Shown here piece by piece: positions 1 through 11,689 of a stretch of DNA of 64,000 nucleotides. The position numbers were made by a program, and so were the translations under genes. Source of the DNA: Agrostemma githago (taxonomy: Eukaryota; Streptophyta; Magnoliopsida; Caryophyllales; Caryophyllaceae); contig OY288243.1 in NCBI GenBank assembly GCA_958450325.1, positions 62,294,606 through 62,358,605 of the forward strand, read 5' to 3'. Numbering within the stretch: the first letter of the stretch is position 1; every line of letters begins with the position of its first letter. Below the pieces are notes generated by a model. The model worked only from the letters and a program-made list of their open reading frames with translations, was not told the DNA's origin and did not search any database.

Positions 1-634
1 GAGAAAGATGGTAGAATAGAAGAATAGAACAAGGATTCACCAAGAAAATGAAGATGAGAATATATAAGAGAAGAATTGGAAGAAATAGAGGAAGAAAGAA
101 AAGAATCGATGATCCTATATTACTAAGTTCTTGAACCAGAGGAGAATCTTCAATCCTCCAGAGTTCACGAGGGAACAAAAAGGATTACTTCATCTTCTTG
201 TAGAGGAACGAGCACACAAGTCCTGGGTCGCTCCATCTGGATCTACTGCTGCAACGTCACGAAACATGGATCTACTCTTAATCATCTAACCTGTAGCTTG
301 AGCAAACTAAACCGGAGCAGAAAAGTCACCATCGACCTCTTTCTTGGGGCACAAAGTTGTCCACTCGAGTCAGCAGGCGTTGAGAGTGCAAAGCAGGTCT
401 TGTACCGATCTGGAGCACCATATCAGCATCTTGTTCTTTCATCTTCTTCTCGATAAAAGAAACAAATATTCAATGCTAGTCATTGAGTTACAAGAACAAA
501 TAATCATAACAGTTAAGTCCTTATTTGTTTCTACCCGTTTCTAATAATATTTTTATTTACTGTTTAAATCATTTACTGGTATTTTCCCTAATTTCAGGTG
601 TAAGCGTTGGGAGCAGTGATGCTCTGATACCAAC
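1..634 (-). mobile_element. Internal leader of a chromovirus-type LTR retrotransposon (partial)
   Basis: On the minus strand this follows the 5' LTR at 635-4160 and begins with a primer-binding site, so it is the start of the internal part of an element that continues off the left edge. I see no gag-like reading frame in these 634 bases; short open frames on either strand resemble nothing I know. The body may be non-autonomous, or gag may begin further left. Confidence 0.6.
621..632 (-). other. Primer-binding site, tRNA-iMet type
   Basis: The minus strand reads TGGTATCAGAGC, the classical complement of the 3' end of initiator methionine tRNA. It starts two bases inside the LTR end at 635. 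This fixes the element's orientation (minus) and identifies 635-4160 as its 5' LTR. Confidence 0.9.
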
Positions 635-3600
635 TGTAATCCCCTAGGAATTCTAACGCAATACAGTGGCGGAAACACTGTAGAAGTGGGATTACAACAC
701 ACTGTAGCTATGTCTTGATTAAATAAAAATGGTAAGTCAATACATAAGCCATAAAATAAAAATGGCTACAAAATAAAATAAATAAAATAAAATCCATAAA
801 AAGGGTTTTTAACAATCCATAATACAGTGATCTTATTAAAACAAGCAGGATCCATAACTGCTCGCTAGCCCACCCGAAGGGAAACACATACACCTGCCAT
901 GTTTAAAACATAACAGCCACAATCAGTGGGGAGCAACGTCAACGTTCTCCCAGCCGCATGACAGGATTTTAAAACAGTAATTACTAATATAGGAAAAATA
1001 GTAAAGACGGAAAACAGTAAAACATTATAATGAAAATAAGTTTTCAGTGAAAAACTTCACGTATCGAAACAATATAATAAAAATGAGTTTTTTGGAGAGA
1101 ACATAAAACACTTGCCAACCTTCAAATCAAAATTATATCGATAATAATAAAAATATTCTAAATGGCGTTATGGATAGGATTAATGTAGAATCTAGACCTT
1201 CACTAGGACAATACTAAACTAGCTTCGAGAACTTAGTCAAAACAAATCAGACTTCGGTCTCTAACTAGGCAACTCAACTATAATAGGACTGCGTGCAGCG
1301 AGGTCCTGGCTTAAGTAATGTGCACCCCTCCTGGACACCAACCGTAATCCAGTTCAACCCGACGGCGACTTACACGATGCGATATCTAAGTTTAAGGTCA
1401 AAATATACACACTCCTGAACACAAACCATGCTCAGTTCAACGACCAATGTGTCTCAACATAGACACACCAGCTTTATAGTTGATGGCAAAACATACATCC
1501 CAGAGTATATTACTCTAAACCCACACTTATCCTTATTCCATAACTCCAAAACAATCCATTATCGATATTTAAAAGATGTATTCAACATAAACAATAAGAG
1601 AACAAAATGAAAAGGAATCACTTTCCAAAAGAGGAAACTTTCTATTTTATGAAACTTTCTATTTTTAGAAACTTACTAAAAATAGCATCATATCAAAATA
1701 GCAAACTACTAGTTTATACAAATAACACATTTTTAGTAAACGATATAGATTTATAAAACTAGTACTTTCGGCCTTAACGATATTAATTCTCAAACGAGAA
1801 CATTTGAGTTAATATTGAAACGTCATACAAGTGTTTATAAAATGATTTAGAAATGTTTTAAACATTTTAAATACTACTAATTAGGGTGTTTCCAAAATTT
1901 ACAAAACTAAAATTCCCTAATTATTATTAGTTTCGACAATACGATTATAAATAGGATTTTACGGCAAATGTCAAATTAAATCTTTTAACGTCTTTTATTT
2001 AATTAAACCATTGAATATATTTAGAATATGTTAAGGGATGATTTAACTCTTAAAGTTTCAGATTTAAATACTTTCAAAATTGCTGGAAAAATAATTCTTT
2101 TAGGTAAAACGAAGCATTTTAACGATAAATCACAATTTGTCCGAAAATCAATACTTATTAATTAAAGACTTTAATAAATAGTACAAAAATTACGTAAAAT
2201 GGTTAAAATATATTTATGGACATTCTGTTCAGAAAAAAAAAAATTCCAGAATCCTAAAACTCGGTTTTTACAGCGTTTTCTCATTAATCGTCCAATCTCG
2301 ACAATAACGATTAACTAAAATAGTAATTACAAAACGATTTAAGTATTCATATCCAAAAATTATTATTAAACCCAAAAATCACGATTTTCCAGAATCTACC
2401 ATGTTTCCAGATTTCCAAAAATTCCAGATTTAATAAATCCCGTCAAAACCGGCTTTAAAACCCGTTTTCACAATTAACGATTCCACTAATAAAATTTATC
2501 GTTCCGAACATTTATTAACGCACTAAAAATCATAAAATCACATTTTAATATGAAATCATCAGAATCACATTTTTTCCAGATTTAATCATAAGACTAGAAA
2601 TCGAGAATTTAAACGACAAACACAGTTGTAACGATAAACGATGATGATTTAAAGTGATTAATTAATTCATCCGCTTAACAATTCCGAAAAATTATGAAAA
2701 ACTTCAGAAAATTCTATTTCATCAGAAAGTTTCACCACGTCAAAAATCAGATTAAAATAAAATGTTTAGGTACTAGAACTAAAAATCGGCTTTTAATCGT
2801 TTTTGTCCGTAAACGGTAATAATTCAATAATCGATAACTAAAATATCAGAAAAATACTAAATTATTAGAAATAATCAAAAACAACATTTTTCCAGAATAT
2901 AAACATATATTACATGTTTAGGCCGAATATTACGATTTTACAAATTAATATGACGATTTAATCGTTAATCTCGTAAAAGCGATAAAAATACCGAAACATG
3001 CAAATTTTCAACTTTTTAAAATTTTCCAGATTTTATGACATATATATTTCCAAAATAAAACATAAAAATATATACATGCAAATACTCAATTAAAATCAAG
3101 TAATACCGAGTAACATCGACGTTACTTCTAGTCCAAATCGGAATCGATAAAATTTTTGTCGGCTTCGAGATCGTCCAAGAAGTCTACAATACACGAGAAT
3201 CATGGCAGAAAATACCATGAGAAAAACTCATAAAATCAAGGTAAATAATGATCGAAAACAACATCGATTATTACCTTAACGAAAGGATCGAAATAACGAT
3301 TAATTTGACGAAAAAAACGAGACGATTATGGCTTGAATTGAAGCAAGAATAAGCCTTGAAGGGCTGCTGATGACACGGCCAAAAGAAGGAGTAGAAAGGG
3401 ATTTTTTTGTTTAAGTGTAGAAATGAATATAAGGAAAAATGGATGGTTTCATATGTTTGAATAATATTAATGTTTGATGAAAACAAGGTGAAACTAGACT
3501 AAAATATGCAGCCAAAATGAAGAGAATGGAGCATGAAGAGTTGTGCATGAGTCATCCCAATAAATGGTAATGAAGAATTATCTAATTTCTTTAATCGTTT

Positions 3601-4160
3601 TTATAAAATGAAAGGTTATAAAAAAAATGTAATGGGTGAGTCACAAGAGGGGGGGGGGGGGGGGGGGGTGAGTCGGTCCAAAACATGGGGAAAATATCTC
3701 AAATGATTTGTAAGTTGATAAAAAAAAGGATCGTAAAATAGTTAAAGGCATTTCGAAGTAATTCAAGTAAACCTCGCGTTGGAAAATAGTTATTTACGAA
3801 ACTTCGTAATAAAATCATTAATGGCCAAATTATCGTAAATGAAAATATTTTTTAGTTGAAAATATTATATAAATATTTTTAGACATTTGTAGGAAACGAA
3901 ATAACTTAAATCCGAGCTTAAAAACGTTAATTCGTAGAGAAGTAGAATTTCTTGCGGAAAAATAATTAATTTACGAGGAAAATCAAATAAATGAATTTAA
4001 AAGAATTAAAAAACTTTTTAAAATATAAATAAATATCATTAAACTCAAAAATGTAAATAGAGCTTGGAAAAAGATGAAATGCAAGGCCGAAATGTGACAG
4101 AGTTATGACAGAGTCATAACGGTAAAGACAGAAACGCTAGGAAAAATAGCGGGTGTTACA
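635..4160 (-). repeat. 5' LTR, 3.5 kb, chromovirus (Tekay/Del-like) element
   Basis: Minus strand starts TGTAACACCCGC and ends GGGGATTACA, with TG...CA termini. A second copy with matching ends and nearly the same length lies at 28012-31527. A TGTAACACCC start, very long LTRs and an iMet primer site are typical of the Tekay/Del chromovirus group (known from the family; the lineage call is inference because no pol is visible). It is AT-rich with no coding frame, contains a run of 20 G at 3649-3668, and is inserted in element A at 4160/4161. Confidence 0.82.
3649..3668 (+). repeat. Homopolymer of 20 G
   Basis: Twenty consecutive G residues lie inside the LTR, near its minus-strand start. The solo copy at 28012-31527 has no such run. 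It could be a polymorphic microsatellite or a G-quadruplex former; length may also be affected by sequencing error. Confidence 0.9.
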
Positions 4161-4549
4161 CTGGGTGTGCCTATATATGGGCCTATCCCGCGTTATTCCG
4201 GGGAAAATGCCGCCCAGGGCTTTCCACTGGGGAGTTATATGGGCTTGCCTCTGAAGCCTTGAGTGTACCTGTATTAGTTACATAAATTTTTGCATGCACC
4301 ACGTAAGTAAAAGTATGACTCGCGCTGGGGAATAAAAATTTGAATCTTTTGAATCTTTGAATTTTTCAAACTTTGAAATTTTGAAATTTTTGAAATTTTG
4401 GAATTTTTGAAAAATTAGAAATATTCGGGATGACTAATTCCCGGGCTAAGATTGGGGAATTTGAGACTAGGCCTGTATGTGTAAACCCAATGGGATTAAG
4501 AAACTTTTTTGGAAAAGTGATATGGAAAGAAGGTTGTCAAGCTTGGTGC
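4161..4549 (+). other. Non-coding region upstream of antisense ORF A
   Basis: No gene is seen. Bases about 4338-4420 are a degenerate low-complexity run built on TTGAA/TTTGAAAT units, placed before the antisense promoter. A much larger TTGAA-type repeat lies on the same side of the PMD genes in element C (43405-43945). Confidence 0.5.
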
Positions 4550-4559
4550 TATAAATACC
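4550..4559 (+). promoter_or_regulatory. TATA box of antisense PMD gene A
   Basis: CTATAAATAC lies 96 bases upstream of the ATG at 4646, at a distance expected for a plant core promoter with a short 5' UTR. The strand is opposite to the gag-pol direction of element A. Confidence 0.55.
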
Positions 4560-4645
4560 CCTCCCTCGTCCTAATTTTCTTCACAATTTCCTCACAATTC
4601 TTTTTCCTCAAAAGAAAACTCCTTATTCCTTTCAAAATTTTAGTC

Positions 4646-6432
4646 ATGGGAATCGAGCGATTGACCGCGATGCTGCAAGAATGGTCCAGATGCGTTAGGG
4701 ACACGGATAGAGTGGCTCTGAACCAGACGAGTATTACTCAGCTGTATACATTCCGTCAGATGCAGGTTGACCGTTATTTCCTTGATGCTTGCTTGTCTTA
4801 TTGGGACGATACCTATCATGTTTTTGCCTTTCCTCGAGGAGAAATTTGCCCTTAACCCGAGGAGATTGCTGCTGTGGGAGGATGGAATCTGATACTTCGT
4901 CCTGCCGTCCCGTTTTCGGTCTATGACCCAAGAAGAAAGCTACGAGAATTTTTAGGACTTTCCCACAATGAAGTATATCGCCTGATGGAGGATGATAGTA
5001 TTTCTTTGATCGACTTGGCTGAGAAATTTATGAACCCTCATGATGTTCGAGTCAGACCGGTTCACAGCCGTAGGGCTTTCTCCTTTTGTATGCTCCATGT
5101 TTATGCCTTTGAAGGTCACATGGACTTGTTGTCGTGCATGGGTAACACTCGTCTTTTAACCGTGGTTGATCTGATGGAGACGGAGCATAGTCCGGCTTGG
5201 CTGATTACGGGTGAGATTATCCAGGGCTTAGATAACCGTAAGAGGGATTCACCGGTTCGTCAGACTGGAAGTACCCGTTTATTGCAGGTATTTCAGATTT
5301 TTCTCAATTTCTCAATTTTCCGATTTTTTTTTTTTTTTTCGCGATTTTCCTGCTGCAATGGGCACTCGATCGAGTGCCCTTGTAAAAGCCTTCTGTTTCG
5401 GTTTCAGATGTACCACTCTATCGAGTGACCTCCAGGCACTCGATCGAGTGCCCTCAGGCGGACCTATATTTTGTCCTGAGAACTCATATTTCTTGTTTCT
5501 TTTTTCAGATTTGGTTATTCGAGAGGCTATCGGTCATAGATCCTCCCCTTGATTCGAGCAAATACCGTCACAATCAGGTGATGACGAGGAGACGGGCTAT
5601 TGATTTTTCTCGCCAGATTACTCAAAAGTATCGGGATGATGTGTTATCTTTTCATAGCGGTCCATTAATTCGATGGGTAGTGCCATGGTGGCCCATTTAT
5701 GTTTGGACGGGCTTGGATCCGAGGGATAAGGCTCGCTACCAGGTAATATTGTCTTTCAGGCAGAAAATTCATCTCTACCCGGATCGCATACTAAGGCAGT
5801 ATGGTTGGACCCAACGAATCCCAGAAGTTGAAGCAGTTGTGAGTAAATCTAGCCAACTGACGGATTTGATGTGCGATACTTGGATGCAAAGATGGTACAC
5901 CCGGCACACTTGGCCCATTCCCAAATCTCTTCATTCAATCTGGGTTTCAGACTCCTATGTCAGGTGGACTAAAGCAGATACTGCTAAGGCCCGAGCCGCT
6001 TTGAAGGTTGATGAAGCTTTCGACCTGCTACGAAGGGAGCAAGTTAAAGATAACAGGTGCTTCTTCGACGAGGGTGATACTCCGGCTACACAGGTCCGCC
6101 TTATGTCTGGTCAAAGAAAGAAGACTAGGACTCAAGGTGAAGGGTCTAGTGCTAGAGGTGCGCGGGGGAAAAAGAGCCCCCAGACTGACTTGGAAAGGAG
6201 ACTTGGCCCAAGACTGGCAGTGCAGGACCGACTTGGCCCACGAGACAGGCTACCCGAGCATGTACGGGCTCGACTTGGACCGGTGACGATGGTAGAAGAC
6301 CCGTTGTCGAAGAAACGGGTTCGAGGTAAGGAGGTTCCCCTTGTGATTCGGGAACGCTCGCCCCCACCCCGGCGACCTCGGGTTCCACGCGACCCAAAGG
6401 ATAAAGGAAAGGGCAAAATGCATGACCAATAG
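4646..6432 (+). pseudogene. Antisense plant mobile domain (PMD)-like ORF of element A, two exons
   Basis: Exon 1 (4646-5287) and exon 2 (5509-6432) join in phase across an intron with GT...AG ends and a pyrimidine-rich 3' side. The product would be about 520 residues, with one in-frame TAA at 4853-4855. The motif HVFAFPRGEIC near residue 60, followed by EEIAAVGGW, matches the PMD core (HxFxLPxGEM...). A Trp-rich block (RWVVPWW) lies in exon 2, and the C-terminal ~120 residues are Arg/Lys/Pro-rich with a basic tail. The intron holds three copies of the LTR palindrome. The same layout, with intron at the same codon junction, recurs in element C (48741-50254). PMD proteins occur in plant transposons and in host MAIL1/MAIN; the function here is unknown. 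Confidence 0.7.
5288..5508 (+). other. Intron of antisense ORF A carrying LTR palindromes
   Basis: Donor GTATTT follows a GCAG codon end; acceptor is TTTTTTCAG. Inside are CACTCGATCGAGTG at 5363-5376 and 5437-5450 and a one-base variant at 5414-5427. The same 14-mer is repeated in the LTRs of elements A, B and the solo LTR at 58734-61322. Confidence 0.65.
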
Positions 6433-6840
6433 TCTCTTTAATTTTATTATTTAAGTATCATTACTATTTTTGTAGTGTGTTTGTTTTTTTCGTGTGATTG
6501 TCGTTTTTTTTTTGTGTGTGCGGTGTAATTTTGGAATTCCCGAGTTTATCGGGCTTTTAATAAAAGACATATTAGTGAATACCGTTTCCATCTTTTCGTT
6601 ATTGCAGTGGTTGTACCCTTTTGAGGGGTTGCCTACGTATCCGCAATTAGCGGAATCAAACCAAACGTAGTTCAAAAATAGAGATTTTTTTTTGCAATTC
6701 TCGAAATACACCAAGACTATTAGTTCAGGATGTGCGACAGTAGGATGAATAATCCTAGCTTATTGACTTGCTTATAATTTTTGAAAATTTATAAAAAGAC
6801 GAATTTTTATAAACTTTTGCAAATGACATTGAGATAGGGT
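6433..6840. other. Convergent intergenic region with conserved hairpin element
   Basis: It separates the 3' ends of antisense ORF A (plus) and pol A (minus). Bases 6608-6660 contain a block, GGTTGTACCC...GAGGGGTTGCCTACGTATCCG...CGGAATCAAACC, that is nearly repeated in element C at 50778-50830. Hairpin arms TCCGC (6640-6644) and GCGGA (6650-6654) are TCCGT and ACGGA in C. A termination or RNA-processing role is possible but unproven. Confidence 0.6.
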
Positions 6841-8172
6841 TTATGGGTAGTAGCGCTTCAACTGGTCCAAGTTGGTTGGGTTGACGAATTCATTCCCGTC
6901 CAAGTCTGTCAGCATTACCGCTCCTCCTGATAGGACCTTCTTTATTAAATATGGCCCAGCCCAATTGGGTTTGAATTTTTCTCTTGGGTCAACTGGTAGT
7001 AATGCACGGACCGATTTTAGGATTAGATCCCCTTCTTTGATATTTCTGGGCCTAACCCTTTTATTGAAAGCCCGTTGGATCCTCTTTTGATATATTTGGA
7101 TATTGTTGAGGGCCCGGGACCGTCGTTCGTCCAAAAGAACTAGCGAATCGTATCGGGCTTGTACCCAATCTGCTTCTGACACTTGGCTTTCAAGTAGAAT
7201 CCTGAGGGATGACACTTCTAGCTCGATTGGTTGGACTGCCTCCATTCTATATGTCAAATAGTATAGAGTTGCTCCGGTTGCGGTGCGAATTGACGTCCGA
7301 TACTCTCAAAGGGCAAAAGGTATTTTATCGGGCCAGTCCCGGTAATTCTCAGCCATCTTTTTAAGTATGGTGACAATCGTTTTATTAGCCGCCTCTACCG
7401 CTCCATTTGTTTGGGGACGATAAGGCGAAGATGTATGCCTTTGAATTTTATATCTTGCTAGCAACGCAGCGGTTTCAGCTTGGAAATGGGTCCCGTGATC
7501 ACTGATGAACTCGTGCGGGATCCCGTATCGGCATATGATCTTGTTTTGGATGAATTTGGCAACATGCTTGGCATTCAATATCCGGTACGACTCGGCTTCA
7601 ACCCATTTGGTGAAATAGTCGATAGCCACCAAAAAGAAACAATGACCTCCCGTCCCAGAAGGGTTCACCTTTCCAATTATATCAATACCTCATGTCGAAA
7701 ATGGCCATGGTGATGTCATTTTATATAATAGGGAAGACGGCATATGTTGTACATTAGCAAAAATCCGAAAATTATTGCAGTGTTTGACATATAATTGACC
7801 GTCAGTTTCCATGGTGTTCCAATAGTACCCGAGCCTCATGATTTTTCGGGCTAGCATATGGGCGTTCATATGCCGGCCATTTTCACCATCATGTACCTCG
7901 TGCATAACCTTCTCGGCCTGTACTTTATCGATACACAGGAGGAGAGCCCTCTGTGCCATCTTTTAATATAACTGTTCGTCGTCCGTGCGAACGAATTGGG
8001 TTGCCAATCTTCGCAAGGCTTTCTTGGCCCGATTTTCAGTTCCCGAGGGATATTCTCCCGTTGTCAAGTAGGTTAGAATAGCCTGATACCAAGGTTCTGG
8101 ATCAGTTATCTCGATGTCCTGGATGGCGTGGATATAGGCCGGCTCGGACCGTCTTTCAACGCAGATTGGCAT
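6841..8172 (-). pseudogene. Integrase region of element A pol
   Basis: Frames 8172-7963, 7959-7690, 7668-7306 and 7257-6841 are consecutive pieces of one integrase broken by stops. The N-terminal zinc finger keeps its His residues and one Cys, but the last Cys is Phe (CNNF, where element C has CYNC). The catalytic triad is visible: D in GIDIIG, D in ISDHGTHF, E in NGAVEAANK. The C-terminal part has the GPY/F-like stretch NWAGPYLIKKVLSGGAV and ends DQLKRYYP. Stops: TAA before 7959, TGA at 7690-7692 where Trp is expected, TGA at 7306-7308 where element C has TGG. It would insert element cDNA into the genome; this copy is dead. Confidence 0.88.
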
Positions 8173-8184
8173 GCTGGTTAGATG

Positions 8185-9882
8185 TTACGGGATATTAAGT
8201 AAGGATGCCAATTTGGAAAGTGCATCTGCAAATTGATTTTCTTCCCGGGGTAGATAGATATATTCTATTTTTTGGAATTGCTTCTCGAGAACCCTTACTC
8301 GCGCTTGGTAAGCCACGAGATTGACATTCTGAGTTTTCCATTTTTGGAGAGCTTGATTGATGACTAGGGATGAGTCACCGTGAACCCGAAGGTTTGTTAC
8401 ACCTAAATCAGCGGCGACTTGCAACCCGTGAATGCATGCTTCATACTCGGATGTGTTGTTAGTCACATCAAAGTCCAATTTGATGGATAACGGTGTATGC
8501 TCTTTTTTCGGTGAAATTAAAAGGATACCGACTCCGAATCCTCAGAAGTTGGATGCCCCATCAAAATACAAATCCCATGTCTCGGTGTCGGTATGGAATA
8601 TGTCTTCATCTGGAAAAGCCCAAGTATCAGTGTGTCCTTTTTCCGGTACATGACTATTGGCGAGAAATTCGGCCACAACCCGGCCTTTGATGGCCTTTAA
8701 TGGTACGAACTTGAGGTCGAACTCTGCTAACAATAAAGTCCATCTGGACATCCTACCGTTAAGGATGGGCTTCTCGAATAGGTATATGATAGGATCCATT
8801 TTGGATAAAACATGTACCTCATGGCTAAGCATATAGTGTCGGAGCTTTTTAGTGGCCCAAACTAAAGCTAGGCATGCTTTCTCGAGCATTGTATATTTGC
8901 ATTCGTACTCTAGGAACTTTTTACTGATGTAGTAAATGACCCTTTCTTCTGAATCGACTGTCTGGGCCAGCATAGCCCCCATAGTTGTCTCGGTCGTTGT
9001 TAGGTATAACGACAAAGGCAAACCGGGTTGAGGTGGCATTAATACTGGCGGTGCAGACAGAATCTCCTTGATTTTATCGAAAGCCGTTTGACATTTATCG
9101 TCCCACAGTGTTCGTTCTCCTATCTTCAGTTTCTTGAAGATGGGCTCACATACCATAGTTAACTTTGAAATAAACCGGCTAATGTATTGGACTTTCCCGA
9201 GAAACCCCCTTATTTCTTTTTCGGTTTCGGGTGGCTGCATCTCGGTAATGGCCTTGATTTTAGCTGGGTCGACCTCGATGCCACGTTGGCTAACGATATG
9301 GCCCAGTAATTTGACTGATGTTACCCTGAAACTGCATTTTTGAGGGTTTAGCCTCATGTTGTATTTGCGCAGTCGAGTAAAGAGTTTTCTTAAGGCCGCA
9401 ATGTGCCCACTTCGGTCTTTGGAGTTGACGATCATGTCGTCCACATAAACCTCCACTTCCTTAGGCATTATATCGTGTAATAAAGTAGTGGCGGTTCGTT
9501 GATAAGTGGCCCCGGCGTTGATGAGCCCAAATGGCATAACGGTGTAACAGTAAGTCCCCCAAGGTGTAATGAAGGTGGTCTTACTCATATCCTCTTCTGC
9601 CATTTTGATCTGATTGTATCCGGCGTACCCGTCCATGAATGATAGGAGGGCATGGTCGGCCGTGTTATCCAACTGTATGTCGATGTGTGGTAACGGAAAA
9701 TCGTCTCTTGAGCTGGCCTTATTAAGGTCCCGGAAGTCTACACATACCCGTACCTTTCTGTCCTTCTTGGGTACCGGCACGATGTTTGCGACCCAATCTG
9801 GATATTCAAACACTTGTATAAAGCCCGCTTTGAATTGCTTGTCAACTTCTTCTTTGACTTTGAGAGACCATTCGGGCCTCAT
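8185..9882 (-). pseudogene. Reverse transcriptase, RNase H and second (archaeal-type) RNase H of element A
   Basis: Frame 9882-8542 holds a complete-looking RT: FRDLNKAS, SFMDGYAGYNQI, MPFGLINAGATYQR and the catalytic YVDD at about residues 146-149, then the LLGHIVS region and a first RNase H-like domain (VIYYISKKFLEYE...LEKACLALVWA). A TGA at 8542-8544 breaks it at YFDGASNF, the start of a second RNase H that continues in frame 8478-8185. Its acidic residues are all visible: D in YFDGAS, E in NNTSEYEAC, D in HGDSSLVINQ, D in NQFADALSKL. Dual RNase H is a known Tat-lineage trait. The stop is explained by CGA to TGA or similar. Confidence 0.9.
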
Positions 9883-9894
9883 TCTTTGGAGTTT

Positions 9895-10446
9895 CTATTT
9901 TACCGGTTTACACCCATCTTTGATGGGTATATGATGTTCAACTATTTCCCCATCTATCCCCGGCATGTCCTTGTAGGACCATGCGAAGACGTCCTTGAAT
10001 TCCTGGAGGAGGTCCGTGAATTGTTTCTTCTCCTCAGGATCTAAGGATAGACCCAACTTAAGCATCTGGGGCTCTAAAGTGGTTCCCACATTGATGGACT
10101 CGGTTTCTTCAATTACCGGATCTCGGGATTCCCTTTGTTCGAGTTGCTCGATCAGATGCGGAAGTAGAGGTACCTGTTCGTCGGGTTTCTCAATGTCATT
10201 GCATATAAAATTTTTGAAGTTGAAAGAATTTTGGAAATAAGACAATTCGTAAGCGGAACGGTTTTCGTTATTATTATTAATAGTAAATTTTGAGAACAGT
10301 TCAAAGAGAGCGGCCATCTAATCGTTGGTCAGTGGCGGGATCGGGAGTGCCCTCGGGACAAGCTCCGAGACTCCGGTGGAAGTGGCTAAAGGGATAGGGG
10401 TTGCAGACTGGACTCTAGCACCAAACCCTCTAGACTCGGACTCTGA
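9895..10446 (-). pseudogene. Pre-RT linker region of element A polyprotein
   Basis: Frame 10317-9895 begins MAALFELFSKFTINNN and runs into the segment KDVFAWSYKDMPGIDGEIVEHH that precedes RT in gypsy polyproteins. It is bounded by TAG at 10318-10320 (element B has CAG at the matching place, 36536-36538) and by TAG at about 9892-9894 just before the RT frame. Upstream to 10446 is the end of a Glu-Ser repeat linker broken by a TAG. Confidence 0.8.
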
Positions 10447-11043
10447 CTACGACTCTGACTCTGACTCAGACTCGGACTCGGTATCCGGCATGTCTCCCTC
10501 ACCGGTGGTCAGCTTGTAGACTCGACTCTGGCTGTTGGTCCACTTGATGGTCTTTCTACAGCCCCTCTTTTCGGTGTCTGTACCAACTTCGGAAATCAGC
10601 TTCGTCGGGTCGAACCGGTTACTGCAGAGGATTAGGTTAACCAGATATTCTTTGGGGGCGGGGATGGCCTTGTCTTCCCCGAATAGGAGCCCCAACACGG
10701 GCTCGGAATTGTCGGGGTCCCCCTTGGAGTCCATCTGGACAAGGGCGAATATGTCATCGGGGATGAAATTGCATTTCCTAGCCGTTTTGGTCTCGGGATA
10801 TGTGACAGTGGGTTGGTAGAGGCCCACCTGGATAGCTCCGAAGACCGGTGTAACGAAGTAATCGGTCAATTTCGGGCTATAAGGGCCCAAGTAGGTACCC
10901 TTGAGGATGTTGGTGGCCTTGTGAATGCCGGCCCGGACCACGTTCTCCGGGGTTATACCATACCCCAAACCGAATTGTGATTCGCCGTCGTTTAGGACCT
11001 CGATGATCTTCCCAGCTGGAAGATATGGTCTTGAGGTAGCCCC
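10447..11043 (-). pseudogene. Post-protease region and Ser-Glu repeat linker of element A
   Basis: About 195 residues continue the protease reading frame interrupted at 11044 by a CACTA element: the stretch TSRPYLPAGKIIEVLNDGES is contiguous with the protease frame in element B (37148-37450). It contains PKLTDYFVTPVFGAIQVGLY and IPDDIFALVQ, and ends in alternating Ser-Glu residues. I recognise it only as the Tat segment between protease and RT. Confidence 0.8.
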
Positions 11044-11059
11044 CACTAGTAGAAAACCA

Positions 11060-11390
11060 CCCTTTGGAACCGGTTGTAAACTACCCTTTGGAACCTTTTT
11101 TCATGGGTTCTACTGCCGCAGATTTCTTCGGTTCAGAGCTTTGGAACCGGTTGCAGGGAGGTTCCAAATATGACCCTTGGAACCGGTTATTGGTGGAACC
11201 GATTCCAAAGGGTAGACCATTGGAACCTATTGTATTTACAACCAGTTCCAAAGGGTGTACCATTGGAACCTATTGTAATTACAACCGGTTCCAAAGGTGT
11301 CCCATTGGAACCTGTTATGATAACCAACCGGTTCCAAAGAGTGTTTCATTGGAACCTGTTATAATTCACAACCGGTTCCAATGGGTGTTA
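11060..11390. repeat. Left subterminal repeats of the 6.4-kb CACTA element
   Basis: Many direct and inverted copies of TTGGAACCGGTT / AACCGGTTCCAAAGGG are spaced every 25-50 bases, as in the transposase-binding subterminal regions of CACTA elements. Short frames across it are repeat artefacts. Confidence 0.85.
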
Positions 11391-11689
11391 TTTTTTTTAC
11401 AAAAAAATTGCAAATTCAAATCAACGACAAATCGACAATAGTATATAAAAGATAGTAATCACACGTTAACAATATATTTACATATTTGATAAATTAATTA
11501 AATAAAAGATCGCCAGAAATTTTTTAAAAAAAAATATTTTTATTAATACTTACTAAATTTAAATTACAACGCATACCGCCATCGTAAATACTGCAATCTT
11601 CTTCACATCAATGGTCTTTCACACATCATACATACTACAATCTTCTTCTTTATATTCGTGGTTCCTTGAAATAAGGAAGCTCTCCTCTC

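Noticed and set aside
344..544. Small plus-strand frame in the chromovirus leader
   Set aside because: Opposite to element direction, no recognisable domain, short.
9614..10044. Plus-strand frames opposite RT
   Set aside because: Shadows of the minus-strand polyprotein, which has clear RT motifs.
11081..11441. Overlapping frames with NRFQ/PLEP repeats
   Set aside because: They translate the CACTA subterminal repeats in several frames.
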